64,000 bases of DNA, from assembly GCA_002426795.1 (NCBI GenBank), contig DINQ01000008.1, positions 496,001 through 560,000 of the forward strand, written 5' to 3'. Below, piece after piece: positions 1 through 8,502 of the stretch. Source of the DNA: Bacteroidales bacterium UBA5536 (GTDB taxonomy: Bacteria; Bacteroidota; Bacteroidia; Bacteroidales; F082). Both the position numbers and the translations under genes were made by a program. The stretch's first letter is position 1, and each line of letters starts with the position of its first letter. The notes under the pieces are model-generated. The model was not told where the DNA came from and searched no databases. It was given only the letters and a program-made list of their open reading frames with translations.

Positions 1-86
1 TCAATCTGGCCTTGTTCATACTGTGCGCTTGCATTGAATGCAAAGGCAAAAAGTGCGATTGCTAGAACTGAGAAGAATTTTTTCAT
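1..86 (-). CDS. Secreted protein, N-terminal fragment (cut by window start)
   Basis: Only the first 28 codons are in the window. They encode a clear Sec signal peptide: a Lys-Lys start, a hydrophobic core rich in Ala and Phe, and an NASA-Q cleavage site, after which the mature chain begins QYEQGQ. This type of short signal peptide is typical of periplasmic or outer-membrane beta-barrel proteins in Bacteroidota, but the family cannot be named from so little. A perfect 10-bp inverted repeat lies upstream at 142-185. Confidence 0.7.
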   Translation of the reverse strand, partial: MKKFFSVLAIALFAFAFNASAQYEQGQI

Positions 87-141
87 ACGATAAATTGGTT
101 GTTTGTCAATGCCTACTCTGTATGCTTTTCGGCTTCCGCAC

Positions 142-185
142 GACTGAAACAAACCAATACAAATTATGATAAGGCTGTTTCAGTC
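142..185. repeat. 10-bp perfect inverted repeat
   Basis: GACTGAAACA at 142-151 is repeated inverted as TGTTTCAGTC at 176-185 with a 24-base AT-rich spacer. It lies between the stop of the 169-residue gene and the start of the secreted protein at position 86. There is no T-run after it on either strand, so it is not a standard terminator. A leader structure or operator for the secreted protein is possible. Confidence 0.5.
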
Positions 186-294
186 ACTTTTTCTGATGCA
201 AAGCTACAGCAGTCCATACGCCAGTAAATTAGGGTAAAATACGTATTTGACCTCAGGTTTTTGACTGAATTCGACTGTCAACCAAATCGAAGAT

Positions 295-804
295 TTAAAA
301 ATAAAGCTGTCGTCTCAAATAGTCGAATACAAATAAGCGATCGAATCTGGTGATGTTTTGATAGTGCGACATAAAACGGTCTGAGAACCTGAGGATATCT
401 TTATGCTCACCTGTGTTGATTAAAATAAGAAGCCAATAAGCATTTAACCACTTTTTTTGGTAAAGCCCTCGTTTTTCATTCTTCTTTTCAATGAGCAAAG
501 CCATTCTTTCGGCATCTACAAAGGAAGACAATACAAGTTGCTCGTCTGGTTCGTATAAGTCATACTTGGTGATCTCAATACCAATTCGTTGCTTAGGATT
601 TACCTGCACAATAAAGTCTGGAGATTCGGTGGCTATTATCCTGCCAGACGGAAAACCTTCAAAAACCTTCTTAAAAGCATCGAGCCATTGACGCTCGTGC
701 ACCTTTTTAAAGTTATTTTCCTGGTGTGTTTTCATATCACAGGCAAAATAAATCAAATTAATCTTTTGAAGTGCTGATGATTCCACAGTTTTTAAAAATC
801 TCAT
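295..804 (-). CDS. Hypothetical protein, possible PD-(D/E)XK-type nuclease fold
   Basis: A 169-residue soluble protein with no signal peptide; I do not recognise the family. Around residues 60-80 it has the pattern ESPDFIV, about nine residues, then GIEITKY. This resembles the beta-hairpin core of restriction-endonuclease-like proteins (PD...ExK), except that the last position is Thr followed by Lys. The N-terminal third is basic and rich in charged residues. The ATG at 804 is used; an internal Met at residue 24 is an alternative start. It stands alone between a secreted protein and a lipoprotein gene, and no partner methylase is present. Function unknown; the nuclease reading is inference from the motif only. 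Confidence 0.6.
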   Translation of the reverse strand: MRFLKTVESSALQKINLIYFACDMKTHQENNFKKVHERQWLDAFKKVFEGFPSGRIIATESPDFIVQVNPKQRIGIEITKYDLYEPDEQLVLSSFVDAERMALLIEKKNEKRGLYQKKWLNAYWLLILINTGEHKDILRFSDRFMSHYQNITRFDRLFVFDYLRRQLYF

Positions 805-875
805 TCGGGGTAAAGAAAAAACATCATTTCAGAAATGGGAAATTCAACCTTTTCCGGAGTCCAATGTCATGTCAA

Positions 876-903
876 TAAAAAAACACCTGATTGCTCAAGT
901 GTT
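876..903 (-). terminator. Rho-independent terminator after the lipoprotein gene
   Basis: Read on the minus strand, AACACTTGA pairs with TCAGGTGTT around a GCAA tetraloop and is followed by a run of seven T. It sits about 65 bases after the stop of the lipoprotein gene and would end the typA-lipoprotein transcript. Confidence 0.8.
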
Positions 904-968
904 ATATTTCTTATTCTAAAGGCAACGAAGACGGAAAGGTTGCCGGGAAATAATTTACTTTTGAGGTT

Positions 969-1565
969 CTATTTAATGGTGTGGCTGATATTTAGGAAAC
1001 CAGGATAAGCTATTGCTCTGCCTCCAACATTGATGTACGGTTTAACTTTCAGCATGATTTGCGATGGCTGACTGGCGTCGCCGGTTAGCTTGAAACCGAG
1101 GTTGACAACCGCATCTTTGGTTTCACCACTCAATGCTTTCAAAAGGTCGAGCTGAACCGGCATGGCGACGATTTTTTGACCACCGGCAGCAATGGACACA
1201 CTTTCCATCATTTGTCCAGTTAGCAATTGTTTGCCATCAATAAACAGCTCGTAGTCCATCCTTGTCATGGCAGCAGGTTTATTGTTAGGGTTGTCAATTT
1301 TGAGCATCACATCGAAATCGAGCGGCAGCTCGTTTTGAAACAAAGCAGCAGTAAGTTGCATGATCTGCGCCGCATTCAAGTCTTTTCGACTCATATTTGA
1401 CTGAAGCTCGATTCCGGCCAGATGCACCTGGTCAACGCCATTGATATCGAATTTACATTGACTCAATTGCTGCACCTGACTCATTTGGTCAAGTACATCG
1501 CAGGAAGAAAAGCTAACAGTTAAAGCCATCAAACAAATGGCGATTATATTTTTCAGTTTTAGCAT
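969..1565 (-). CDS. Lipoprotein of unknown function (LEA-like fold possible)
   Basis: A 198-residue protein starting MLKLKNIIAICLMAL and carrying a lipobox ending FSSC, so it is predicted to be lipid-anchored after signal peptidase II cleavage. The rest is a compact beta-rich domain with alternating hydrophobic residues (KFDINGVDQVHLAGIELQ, later FDVMLKIDNPNNKPA). This resembles LEA-type-2 or water-stress-like domains, where an I-x-N-P-N motif is usual; that assignment is inference. The reading frame also opens at a TTG at 1589, overlapping the typA stop. The ATG at 1565 is chosen because it gives a normal lipoprotein signal peptide. It is probably translated from the typA transcript. Confidence 0.75.
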   Translation of the reverse strand: MLKLKNIIAICLMALTVSFSSCDVLDQMSQVQQLSQCKFDINGVDQVHLAGIELQSNMSRKDLNAAQIMQLTAALFQNELPLDFDVMLKIDNPNNKPAAMTRMDYELFIDGKQLLTGQMMESVSIAAGGQKIVAMPVQLDLLKALSGETKDAVVNLGFKLTGDASQPSQIMLKVKPYINVGGRAIAYPGFLNISHTIK

Positions 1566-1585
1566 AGAAAAAGTTGTTTTTGTTC

Positions 1586-3391
1586 TCAATATGTTTTGGA
1601 AGCGCGTTTGCGTTCATTCTCATCCAGGAGAATTTTACGCAGACGCAAGCTTCTGGGTGTTACCTCAAGGTATTCATCTTCGCGAATATACTCCATAAAT
1701 TCTTCCAGTGAAAACCGGATGGCTGGTGTGATCATGATTTTCTCATCAGATCCGGAGGCACGTACATTGGTGAGTTTTTTTGATTTATTGACATTTACCA
1801 CCATATCTCCTGCCCTGTTGTTTTCGCCAATAACCTGTCCCACGTAAACTTCTTCGTTGGGATGAGTGAAAAATCGGCCACGATCCTGCAGCTTCCATAT
1901 GGCATATGGAATAGCAGTGCCTGTTTCCATTGAGATCAATGCACCATTCGTTTTGGTATTGATTTCACCTTTCCAGGGTTCAAAGCTTTTGAATCGATGC
2001 GCAATGATGGCTTCACCTTCTGTTGCAGTCAACATATTGTTGCGCAAACCGATGATGCCACGCGAAGGAATATGAAACTCCAGGTGCATGCGATCGCCTT
2101 TAGGATTCATTTCAACCAGATCGCCTTTGCGCATTGAAACCTGCTCGATTACCTTTCCGGAAAACTCTTCAGGAACCTGCACCGTCAAACTCTCTATTGG
2201 CTCATGTTTTACGCCCTCGATGGTTTTGATAATCACCCTGGGTTGTCCCAACTGAAACTCATAGCCTTCACGGCGCATGGTTTCAACCAGGATACTTAAG
2301 TGCAAGATACCACGTCCGTATACCAGCAATGCATCCGGCGAATCAGTGTCGACAACACGCAACGCCAGGTTTTTTTCTGTTTCCTTGATCAACCGGTCGC
2401 GCACGTGGCGGGAAGTAACATATTTTCCTTCCTTGCCAAAAAATGGCGAGTTGTTAATGGTAAACAACATGCTCATTGTTGGCTCGTCGATATGAATAGG
2501 AGGCAAAGCTTCAGGACTTTCGAAGTCGGCGACGGTATCGCCTATCTCGAAATCGTCAATCCCCATCAGGGCAATAAGATCACCGGCATAAACTGGCTGT
2601 TTAGTCCTTTCTTTACCCAATCCTTCAAAAGTATATAGCTCCTTGATGACTGATTTCGTGATTTTTCCATCACGTTTCACAAGCGAAACGGTCATTCCGG
2701 CCTGGAGCATGCCACGCGACAGACGTCCGACAGCAATACGGCCCACGTAAGAACTATAATCAAGTGAGGTGATGAGAAGCTGTGGTGTTCCTTCAACGTA
2801 GACAGCCCTTGGAATAGTTTCGATAATCACATCGAGCAAGTGTGAAACATCTTGCGTCTCATTTTCCCAATGATCTGACATCCAGCCATTTTTAGACGAA
2901 CCAAACACAGTTGGGAAATTGAGCTGATCTTCGGTGGCGCCCAGGTTAAACATCAAATCGAAGACTGCCTCCTGAACCTCGTCAGGCCGACAATTTGGCT
3001 TGTCAACTTTGTTGACAACCACAATGGGTTTTAAACCCAGTTCAATGGCTTTCTGCAGCACAAAACGGGTTTGTGGCATTGGACCTTCAAAAGCATCAAC
3101 GAGAAGCAGCACGCCATCAGCCATGTTGAGCACGCGCTCAACTTCGCCACCAAAGTCGGCGTGACCGGGTGTGTCGATGATATTGATTTTAACATCTTTA
3201 TAATGAACTGATACGTTCTTGGATAGAATAGTGATACCCCGCTCACGTTCGAGATCGTTGTTATCGAGAATAAGATCGCCAGTCTCCTGGTTATCGCGAA
3301 AAAGTTTGACCTGATGTAAAATCCGGTCAACAAGAGTAGTTTTACCATGATCGACATGCGCGATAATGGCAATGTTTCTGATATTGTGCAT
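1586..3391 (-). CDS. typA: Ribosome-associated GTPase TypA/BipA
   Basis: A 601-residue translational GTPase of the elongation-factor family. The P-loop AHVDHGKTTL lies near residue 11, the switch region has RERGITI, the G3 motif is DTPGHADF, and G4 is NKVDKP. These are followed by an EF-Tu domain II, EF-G-like domains and the BipA-specific C-terminal domain. Length and motif order match the family closely. BipA helps late assembly of the 50S ribosomal subunit and supports growth in cold or under stress. The stop codon lies just ahead of the downstream lipoprotein gene, suggesting one transcript. A TAATTTTG box lies 33 bases upstream of the ATG. Confidence 0.97.
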   Translation of the reverse strand: MHNIRNIAIIAHVDHGKTTLVDRILHQVKLFRDNQETGDLILDNNDLERERGITILSKNVSVHYKDVKINIIDTPGHADFGGEVERVLNMADGVLLLVDAFEGPMPQTRFVLQKAIELGLKPIVVVNKVDKPNCRPDEVQEAVFDLMFNLGATEDQLNFPTVFGSSKNGWMSDHWENETQDVSHLLDVIIETIPRAVYVEGTPQLLITSLDYSSYVGRIAVGRLSRGMLQAGMTVSLVKRDGKITKSVIKELYTFEGLGKERTKQPVYAGDLIALMGIDDFEIGDTVADFESPEALPPIHIDEPTMSMLFTINNSPFFGKEGKYVTSRHVRDRLIKETEKNLALRVVDTDSPDALLVYGRGILHLSILVETMRREGYEFQLGQPRVIIKTIEGVKHEPIESLTVQVPEEFSGKVIEQVSMRKGDLVEMNPKGDRMHLEFHIPSRGIIGLRNNMLTATEGEAIIAHRFKSFEPWKGEINTKTNGALISMETGTAIPYAIWKLQDRGRFFTHPNEEVYVGQVIGENNRAGDMVVNVNKSKKLTNVRASGSDEKIMITPAIRFSLEEFMEYIREDEYLEVTPRSLRLRKILLDENERKRASKTY

Positions 3392-3423
3392 ATTATGGTG
3401 TAATGTTCCTGTGAAAAGTTCGG

Positions 3424-3431
3424 CAAAATTA
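3424..3431 (-). promoter_or_regulatory. Candidate -7 box for typA
   Basis: The minus strand reads TAATTTTG, matching the Bacteroidota consensus TAnnTTTG, 33 bases before the typA start. No good TTG -33 element is seen at the usual spacing, so support is moderate. Confidence 0.45.
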
Positions 3432-3582
3432 ATGGTTTATTCAGTAAGTCAGACGGTTAATGAAAAAAAAGGCTTTTTTGGGATATAACTTCAATGTTCA
3501 ACAAACTATTAATGTGATAGTTAACAAGAATTACGACCTTTTACAACTTAATGATGGTTAAGAAATCTATAATTGAAGAGAA

Positions 3583-3619
3583 TTTGACAGCAAGAAATGA
3601 GCGAAAGGGCTTATTTTTG
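3583..3619 (+). promoter_or_regulatory. Candidate promoter for lplA
   Basis: TTTG at 3583-3586 and TATTTTTG at 3612-3619 are separated by 25 bases, slightly more than the usual 17-23. The -7 box lies 26 bases before the lplA ATG. Confidence 0.5.
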
Positions 3620-3645
3620 TCACCTCTAATCCATCTGAACAACCC

Positions 3646-4626
3646 ATGTTTTTCCTCGAAAAAAAGTTTGATGATCCATATTTCAACCTGGCTATGGAAG
3701 AATATGTGTTGCGCAACTTTGATGAAGACATCTTCATGTTGTGGGAAAACACTGATTGTCTGGTAATAGGGAAGCACCAGAATCCGCTGATTGAAATCAA
3801 ACCTGAATGCCTGCTTAAAAACAGCCTGCCTGTTATCCGACGCATCTCAGGAGGTGGCACTGTTTTTCATGGCAAAGGCAACATTAACTTTACGTTTATT
3901 TGTAACAGCGATCAAGGGGAGGATAAGGTGAATTTTCCAAAATATCTGGCTCCTGTCATCGCATATCTTAAAACATTGAGAATTATTGCGACCATCACCG
4001 GCAAAAACAGTTTGTCTGTCAATGGATTAAAAATTTCGGGCAATGCTGCGCATGTGTTTAAAAACCGAAGCATCCACCACGGGACATTGCTGTTTGATGC
4101 CGGTTTATCAACGCTAAATGCTTGTCTTGCCAACGAAAACGAGCATTACAGCTCCAGAGCCGTGGCTTCTGTAAGAGCCCCTGTAACAAATATTCTTGGG
4201 GCTTTACAATTTGCAATGACTCAAAACCGGTTTGAAAATGAACTGAAAAGGTTTGTATTAGCTCATTTTGGAAATGAAGGAATACTTGAGCTCAGTTCTG
4301 GGCAAATTTCCGAGATATCCAAACTTGCCGACACAAAGTACCGAAGCAATGAATGGACATTTGGATACTCGCCAGATTATACGCTCAAAAAAACTATCTC
4401 CACAAACCAGTTCAGCGGGGAAGTAATTCTTCATGTAAAAAAAGGCTTGATTGAAGAGGCTTTAATTCATACAAAAATCAATAATGATAGCGCCCAAGTA
4501 CTTGTCACTGCCCTAAAAAATCAATGGCATATTCCGGAAAAAATTATTGAAACAATTAACCAGCTGCCATTTGCCGGACAATTGGATAAATCTGAAAGAG
4601 AACAGCTAACTTTGCAATTATTTTAA
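3646..4626 (+). CDS. lplA: Lipoate--protein ligase A
   Basis: A 326-residue enzyme that activates lipoate with ATP and transfers it to lysine residues of lipoyl domains in 2-oxoacid dehydrogenases and the glycine cleavage system. The biotin/lipoate ligase core carries the signature RRISGGGTVFHGKGNINF at about residues 65-82. In most relatives the HG is HD, a small deviation. An earlier NPxxE-like segment (GKHQNPLIEIK) and a C-terminal accessory domain (residues ~245-326) are present, giving the full two-domain length. The DUF1338 gene follows after only 14 bases and the YdiJ-like gene after that, so lipoate use and 2-oxoacid metabolism may be co-transcribed. The ATG at 3646 gives the expected N-terminus with FNLAMEEY. 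Confidence 0.93.
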   Translation: MFFLEKKFDDPYFNLAMEEYVLRNFDEDIFMLWENTDCLVIGKHQNPLIEIKPECLLKNSLPVIRRISGGGTVFHGKGNINFTFICNSDQGEDKVNFPKYLAPVIAYLKTLRIIATITGKNSLSVNGLKISGNAAHVFKNRSIHHGTLLFDAGLSTLNACLANENEHYSSRAVASVRAPVTNILGALQFAMTQNRFENELKRFVLAHFGNEGILELSSGQISEISKLADTKYRSNEWTFGYSPDYTLKKTISTNQFSGEVILHVKKGLIEEALIHTKINNDSAQVLVTALKNQWHIPEKIIETINQLPFAGQLDKSEREQLTLQLF

Positions 4627-4640
4627 AACCAACTAATATC

Positions 4641-5441
4641 ATGAATACATCAACCATTTTCGATCATCTGTGGAAAGACTATACCACACAAAATCCTTCG
4701 GTACAGAAGGTTTATGACCTGTTTATCAAATATGGCGAAACCGTTTCGAACGATCACATTGCCTTTCGCACCTACGATGATCCGCGCATCAATATCGATG
4801 TGCTTTCTAAAGCTTTTTTAGCAGCTGGCTACCAGTACAAAGGCGACTATCATTTCGAAGCTAAGCATTTATATGCCAAACATTTTGAAATGGAGGGTCA
4901 ACCACGTGTGTTCATTTCACAATTGATTACCAAAGATTTCAGTCCATTTTTACAAGAAACCGTAAAGAAACTTGTTGATGCCATCCCCGCTGAAAAACTA
5001 AAATCGAACGAGCTAATTTATGCAGGCAATATTTGGGGAAAACCGTCTTTTGCTATCTATGAAAAACTGCGCGAAGAATCAGAATATGCAGCCTGGTTGT
5101 ATGTAAATGGGTTTTGTGCCAACCATTTCACAGTGAGTGTAAACGGCTTGAAAACCTTTAACAGCCTCGAAAAAGTTAACAAACTGCTCAAAGACAACGG
5201 TTTCCGCATCAACGATTCTGGTGGTGAAATCAAAGGCACACCGGCTGAATTGCTCGAGCAATCCAGCATTCGTGCAGAAATGATTGACATCAAATTCACT
5301 GAAGGTGTGCAACAAATTCCAGGCTGCTACTATGAATTTGCACGTCGTTATCCTGATAGCAACGGAGAGCTTTATTCAGGTTTTATTGCCAAATCAGCTG
5401 ATAAAATTTTTGAAAGCACTGACATGGTTAAAGACCAATAA
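4641..5441 (+). CDS. DUF1338 protein, HglS-like 2-oxoadipate dioxygenase/decarboxylase
   Basis: A 266-residue member of the DUF1338 family, now known from Pseudomonas putida HglS to be an Fe(II) enzyme that converts 2-oxoadipate to D-2-hydroxyglutarate. Residues fitting the active site are visible: His39 with Arg43 in NDHIAFRTY (the H-x3-R spacing of the HglS metal ligand and substrate arginine), His162 in CANHFTVS, and Glu232 in CYYEFARRYPD. It is much shorter than P. putida HglS (about 460 residues), as is usual for Bacteroidota relatives. The next gene encodes a YdiJ-type dehydrogenase whose known substrate is D-2-hydroxyglutarate, which supports the assignment. Exact substrate remains inference; no symbol is given because of the length difference. 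Confidence 0.85.
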   Translation: MNTSTIFDHLWKDYTTQNPSVQKVYDLFIKYGETVSNDHIAFRTYDDPRINIDVLSKAFLAAGYQYKGDYHFEAKHLYAKHFEMEGQPRVFISQLITKDFSPFLQETVKKLVDAIPAEKLKSNELIYAGNIWGKPSFAIYEKLREESEYAAWLYVNGFCANHFTVSVNGLKTFNSLEKVNKLLKDNGFRINDSGGEIKGTPAELLEQSSIRAEMIDIKFTEGVQQIPGCYYEFARRYPDSNGELYSGFIAKSADKIFESTDMVKDQ

Positions 5442-5498
5442 TAAACTGATTTAAACGCCCTGACCAGATGTTTCGGGCCAAAGCAACCAGTATACAGC

Positions 5499-8426
5499 AT
5501 GCGTGAATCAAAAATATACAAGGCATTAAATGAACTCGCGCCTCATTTCGAGGGCGATATTTTTATTGACGATGCTACGCGGCTTATTTATGCGACAGAT
5601 GCATCTGCTTACCGTGAAAAACCGCTTGCGGTTGCTCGTCCACGCCATGCAGAAGATATCAGAAAACTGATCAGGCTGGCAAACGAAACACGCACAGCAC
5701 TCATACCAAGAGCTGCCGGCACTTCACTGGCTGGTCAGGTTGTAGGCAATGGCATTGTTGTCGACATATCAAAATACATGACCCAAATTCTGGAACTCAA
5801 CCAGGAAGAACATTGGGTGAAAGTGCAGCCAGGAGTCATTCTCAGCGAACTCAATCAGTATCTGGAATCTTTTGGCCTTTTTTTTGGGCCGGAAACTTCA
5901 ACTTCCAATCGCTGCATGATGGGAGGAATGTTGGGCAACAATGCCTGCGGAGCACATTCATTGGTTTATGGAAGCACACGAGACCACACTCTTGAAGTGG
6001 AAACGATCCTCAGCGATGGAAGCGATTGCAACTTTGGGTCACTCAACAAGTCAGAACTGTTGTTAAAATCCCAACTGCCTGGCATTGAAGGGGAAATTTA
6101 CACGAACATCATCCACATCCTGAGCAATCCGACAAACCAACAGAATATCCGCAACGAATATCCTGATCAGTCCCTTCGAAGGCGAAACACCGGTTATGCC
6201 ATTGACCTTTTGCTCGAAACAAGCGCTTTTAGCGATTCAAAAACTGACTTCAACTTCAGCAAGTTGTTGGCAGGTTCAGAAGGCACACTGGCCTTCACTA
6301 CCGCAATCAAGCTCAACCTGGTTCCACTGCCACCAAAGGCCAAGGCACTTGTTTGTGTGCATTTCGAAACAATCAAGCAAGCGCTGGAAGCCAACCTGAT
6401 CGCACTGAAACACCAACCTGTTTCAGTAGAGCTCATGGATAAAACGGTGATGGATCTCACCAAAGAAAACATTGAACAACGCAAAAACAGGTTTTTTGTG
6501 GAAGGTGATCCAGGTGCTATTCTCATTGTAGAATTTGCTGAAGAAAACATGGATCTGGTGGACCAAAAAGCTACAGCCATGGAAGCTGAGATGAAATCAG
6601 TTAATATGGGATATGCTTTCCCAATTGTGAAGGGCAAAGAAATGTCGAAGGTATGGGACCTCCGAAAAGCCGGGCTTGGCATTATTAACAACATGGTTGG
6701 TGATGCAAAACCTGTTCCTGTCATTGAGGATACAGCCGTTAATCCGGCATTGTTACCTGCCTACATCGAAGAATTTGATCAGATGCTGGCACGCTACAAC
6801 AAGAGTTGTGTTTATTATGCACATATTGCCACAGGCGAGCTGCACCTCCGTCCGATTCTGAACCTGAAAGACCCAAAAGATGTTGAATTGTTCTACACCA
6901 TCGCTCTCGAAACTGCCAAACTGGTCAAAAAATACAAAGGTTCGCTCAGTGGTGAACATGGTGATGGCAGGCTGCGGGGAGAATTCATCCCATTGATGGT
7001 TGGCGAACAGAATTACAACCTGCTCAGGCAAATCAAACAAGCCTGGGACCCGCATCACATTTTCAATCCAAATAAGATTGTTGATACCCCACGCATGAAT
7101 ACCTCGCTCCGATACGAGCCTGGCAAACAAGCGAAAGAAGTAGAAACTATTTTTGACTTTTCGAAAGATTTGGGCATTTTGCGCGCTGCGGAAAAGTGCA
7201 ATGGAACTGCAGCTTGTCGCAAGACGGAGGTCACTGGTGGTACCATGTGCCCATCCTACATGGCCACCCGAAACGAAAACGACAGCACACGCGCCAGAGC
7301 CAACATCCTACGCGAGTTTCTTACCAACTCAACCAAAAGCAACCCATTCGATCATAAAGAAATTTATGAAGTAATGGACTTATGCCTTTCATGCAAAGCC
7401 TGTAAATCAGAATGTCCCAGTAGTGTTGATGTGGCCAAACTGAAGGCTGAATTTTTGCAACATTATTATGATTCAAACGGTGCACCTTTCCGCTCCAAGC
7501 TTATTGCCAACATCACCAGCATCAATGCCGTAGGCAGTATATGGCCCTGGTTTACCAATCTCTTCCTTAAAAACAAGACTTTCGGGCGATTCATGATGCC
7601 TTTGATTGGATTTGCACCTAAACGAAGCATGCCAGCGTTATACAAAACCACCCTCGACAAATGGTTTGCACATCACCACCCCAAAACTGAAAATGGCAGA
7701 AAGGTTTATCTGTTCAATGATGAGTTTACCCGTTTTAATGATACAGAAATTGGCATCCGAGCTATTCAGCTATTGACAAAATTGGGATATGACGTCTCCA
7801 TTCCAAAACATACTTTGAGTGGCAGAACTTTCATGAGCAAAGGGTTTTTGCGAAAAGCCAAACAAATTGCAAATAAAAATGTGAGCTTACTTTCAGCACT
7901 CATCAATGACGAAACGCCATTGGTAGGAATTGAGCCATCAGCAATATTGAGTTTCAGAGATGAATATCCGGAGCTTGTTGATCACCACCTGGTTGATGAT
8001 GCCAAAAAGCTGGCAAAAAACACCTTCACCATCGAAGAATTTATCGCCAAAGAGTTTGATCTGGGACATATTAAAGCTAATGCGTTCACAGAAAACCAGG
8101 CCAAAATTCTTTATCACGGGCATTGTCAACAGAAATCTATCGCGTCTACAGCCAGCGCATTGAAAATCCTGCAAATCCCGACCAACTACAAGGCTTCTGA
8201 AATCAAATCGGGCTGTTGTGGTATGGCGGGCTCTTTTGGTTATGAAAAAGAACATTATGATGTATCGATGAAAGTTGGTGAGCTTGTGCTTTTCCCAAGC
8301 ATTAGAAAAAGCGGCGATAGCACCATAATTGCTGCCTCTGGCACATCATGCAGGCACCAGATTGCAGATGGTACACAAAGGTCAGCGTTACATCCGGTTG
8401 AGGTGCTTTACCATGCGCTTAACTAA
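5499..8426 (+). CDS. FAD/Fe-S dehydrogenase, YdiJ-type (D-2-hydroxyglutarate or D-lactate/glycolate)
   Basis: A 975-residue fusion matching the E. coli YdiJ layout. Residues ~40-200 form an FAD-binding PCMH domain (PRAAGTSLAGQVVGNG, later GGMLGNNACGAHS). Residues ~255-535 are the FAD-oxidase C-terminal domain (SGEHGDGRLRGE). Next come ferredoxin-like cysteines at 567, 573, 584 and 629, 632, 635, 639 (CLSCKACKSECP). A C-terminal CCG domain has HGHCQQKS and GCCGMAGSFG with Cys906-Cys907. The family oxidises D-2-hydroxyacids and passes electrons to the quinone pool; YdiJ itself acts on D-2-hydroxyglutarate. The gene lies 57 bases after the HglS-like gene, whose product would be D-2-hydroxyglutarate. 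The alternative is a D-lactate or glycolate dehydrogenase. Confidence 0.9.
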   Translation: MRESKIYKALNELAPHFEGDIFIDDATRLIYATDASAYREKPLAVARPRHAEDIRKLIRLANETRTALIPRAAGTSLAGQVVGNGIVVDISKYMTQILELNQEEHWVKVQPGVILSELNQYLESFGLFFGPETSTSNRCMMGGMLGNNACGAHSLVYGSTRDHTLEVETILSDGSDCNFGSLNKSELLLKSQLPGIEGEIYTNIIHILSNPTNQQNIRNEYPDQSLRRRNTGYAIDLLLETSAFSDSKTDFNFSKLLAGSEGTLAFTTAIKLNLVPLPPKAKALVCVHFETIKQALEANLIALKHQPVSVELMDKTVMDLTKENIEQRKNRFFVEGDPGAILIVEFAEENMDLVDQKATAMEAEMKSVNMGYAFPIVKGKEMSKVWDLRKAGLGIINNMVGDAKPVPVIEDTAVNPALLPAYIEEFDQMLARYNKSCVYYAHIATGELHLRPILNLKDPKDVELFYTIALETAKLVKKYKGSLSGEHGDGRLRGEFIPLMVGEQNYNLLRQIKQAWDPHHIFNPNKIVDTPRMNTSLRYEPGKQAKEVETIFDFSKDLGILRAAEKCNGTAACRKTEVTGGTMCPSYMATRNENDSTRARANILREFLTNSTKSNPFDHKEIYEVMDLCLSCKACKSECPSSVDVAKLKAEFLQHYYDSNGAPFRSKLIANITSINAVGSIWPWFTNLFLKNKTFGRFMMPLIGFAPKRSMPALYKTTLDKWFAHHHPKTENGRKVYLFNDEFTRFNDTEIGIRAIQLLTKLGYDVSIPKHTLSGRTFMSKGFLRKAKQIANKNVSLLSALINDETPLVGIEPSAILSFRDEYPELVDHHLVDDAKKLAKNTFTIEEFIAKEFDLGHIKANAFTENQAKILYHGHCQQKSIASTASALKILQIPTNYKASEIKSGCCGMAGSFGYEKEHYDVSMKVGELVLFPSIRKSGDSTIIAASGTSCRHQIADGTQRSALHPVEVLYHALN

Positions 8427-8502
8427 TCTATTGCCTAGAAAAAGTACTACCACGACTAACAAAACGACCTGGTAAAAGCCCAGATTCAAGCGGATAATTC
8501 TA

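Noticed and set aside
1566..1589. TTG start extending the lipoprotein by eight codons into typA
   Set aside because: The extension spoils the lipoprotein signal peptide; ATG 1565 gives a standard one.
3031..3426. 131-codon frame overlapping the typA N-terminus in another frame
   Set aside because: typA is certain from its motifs; the overlapping product resembles no protein and is a shadow frame.
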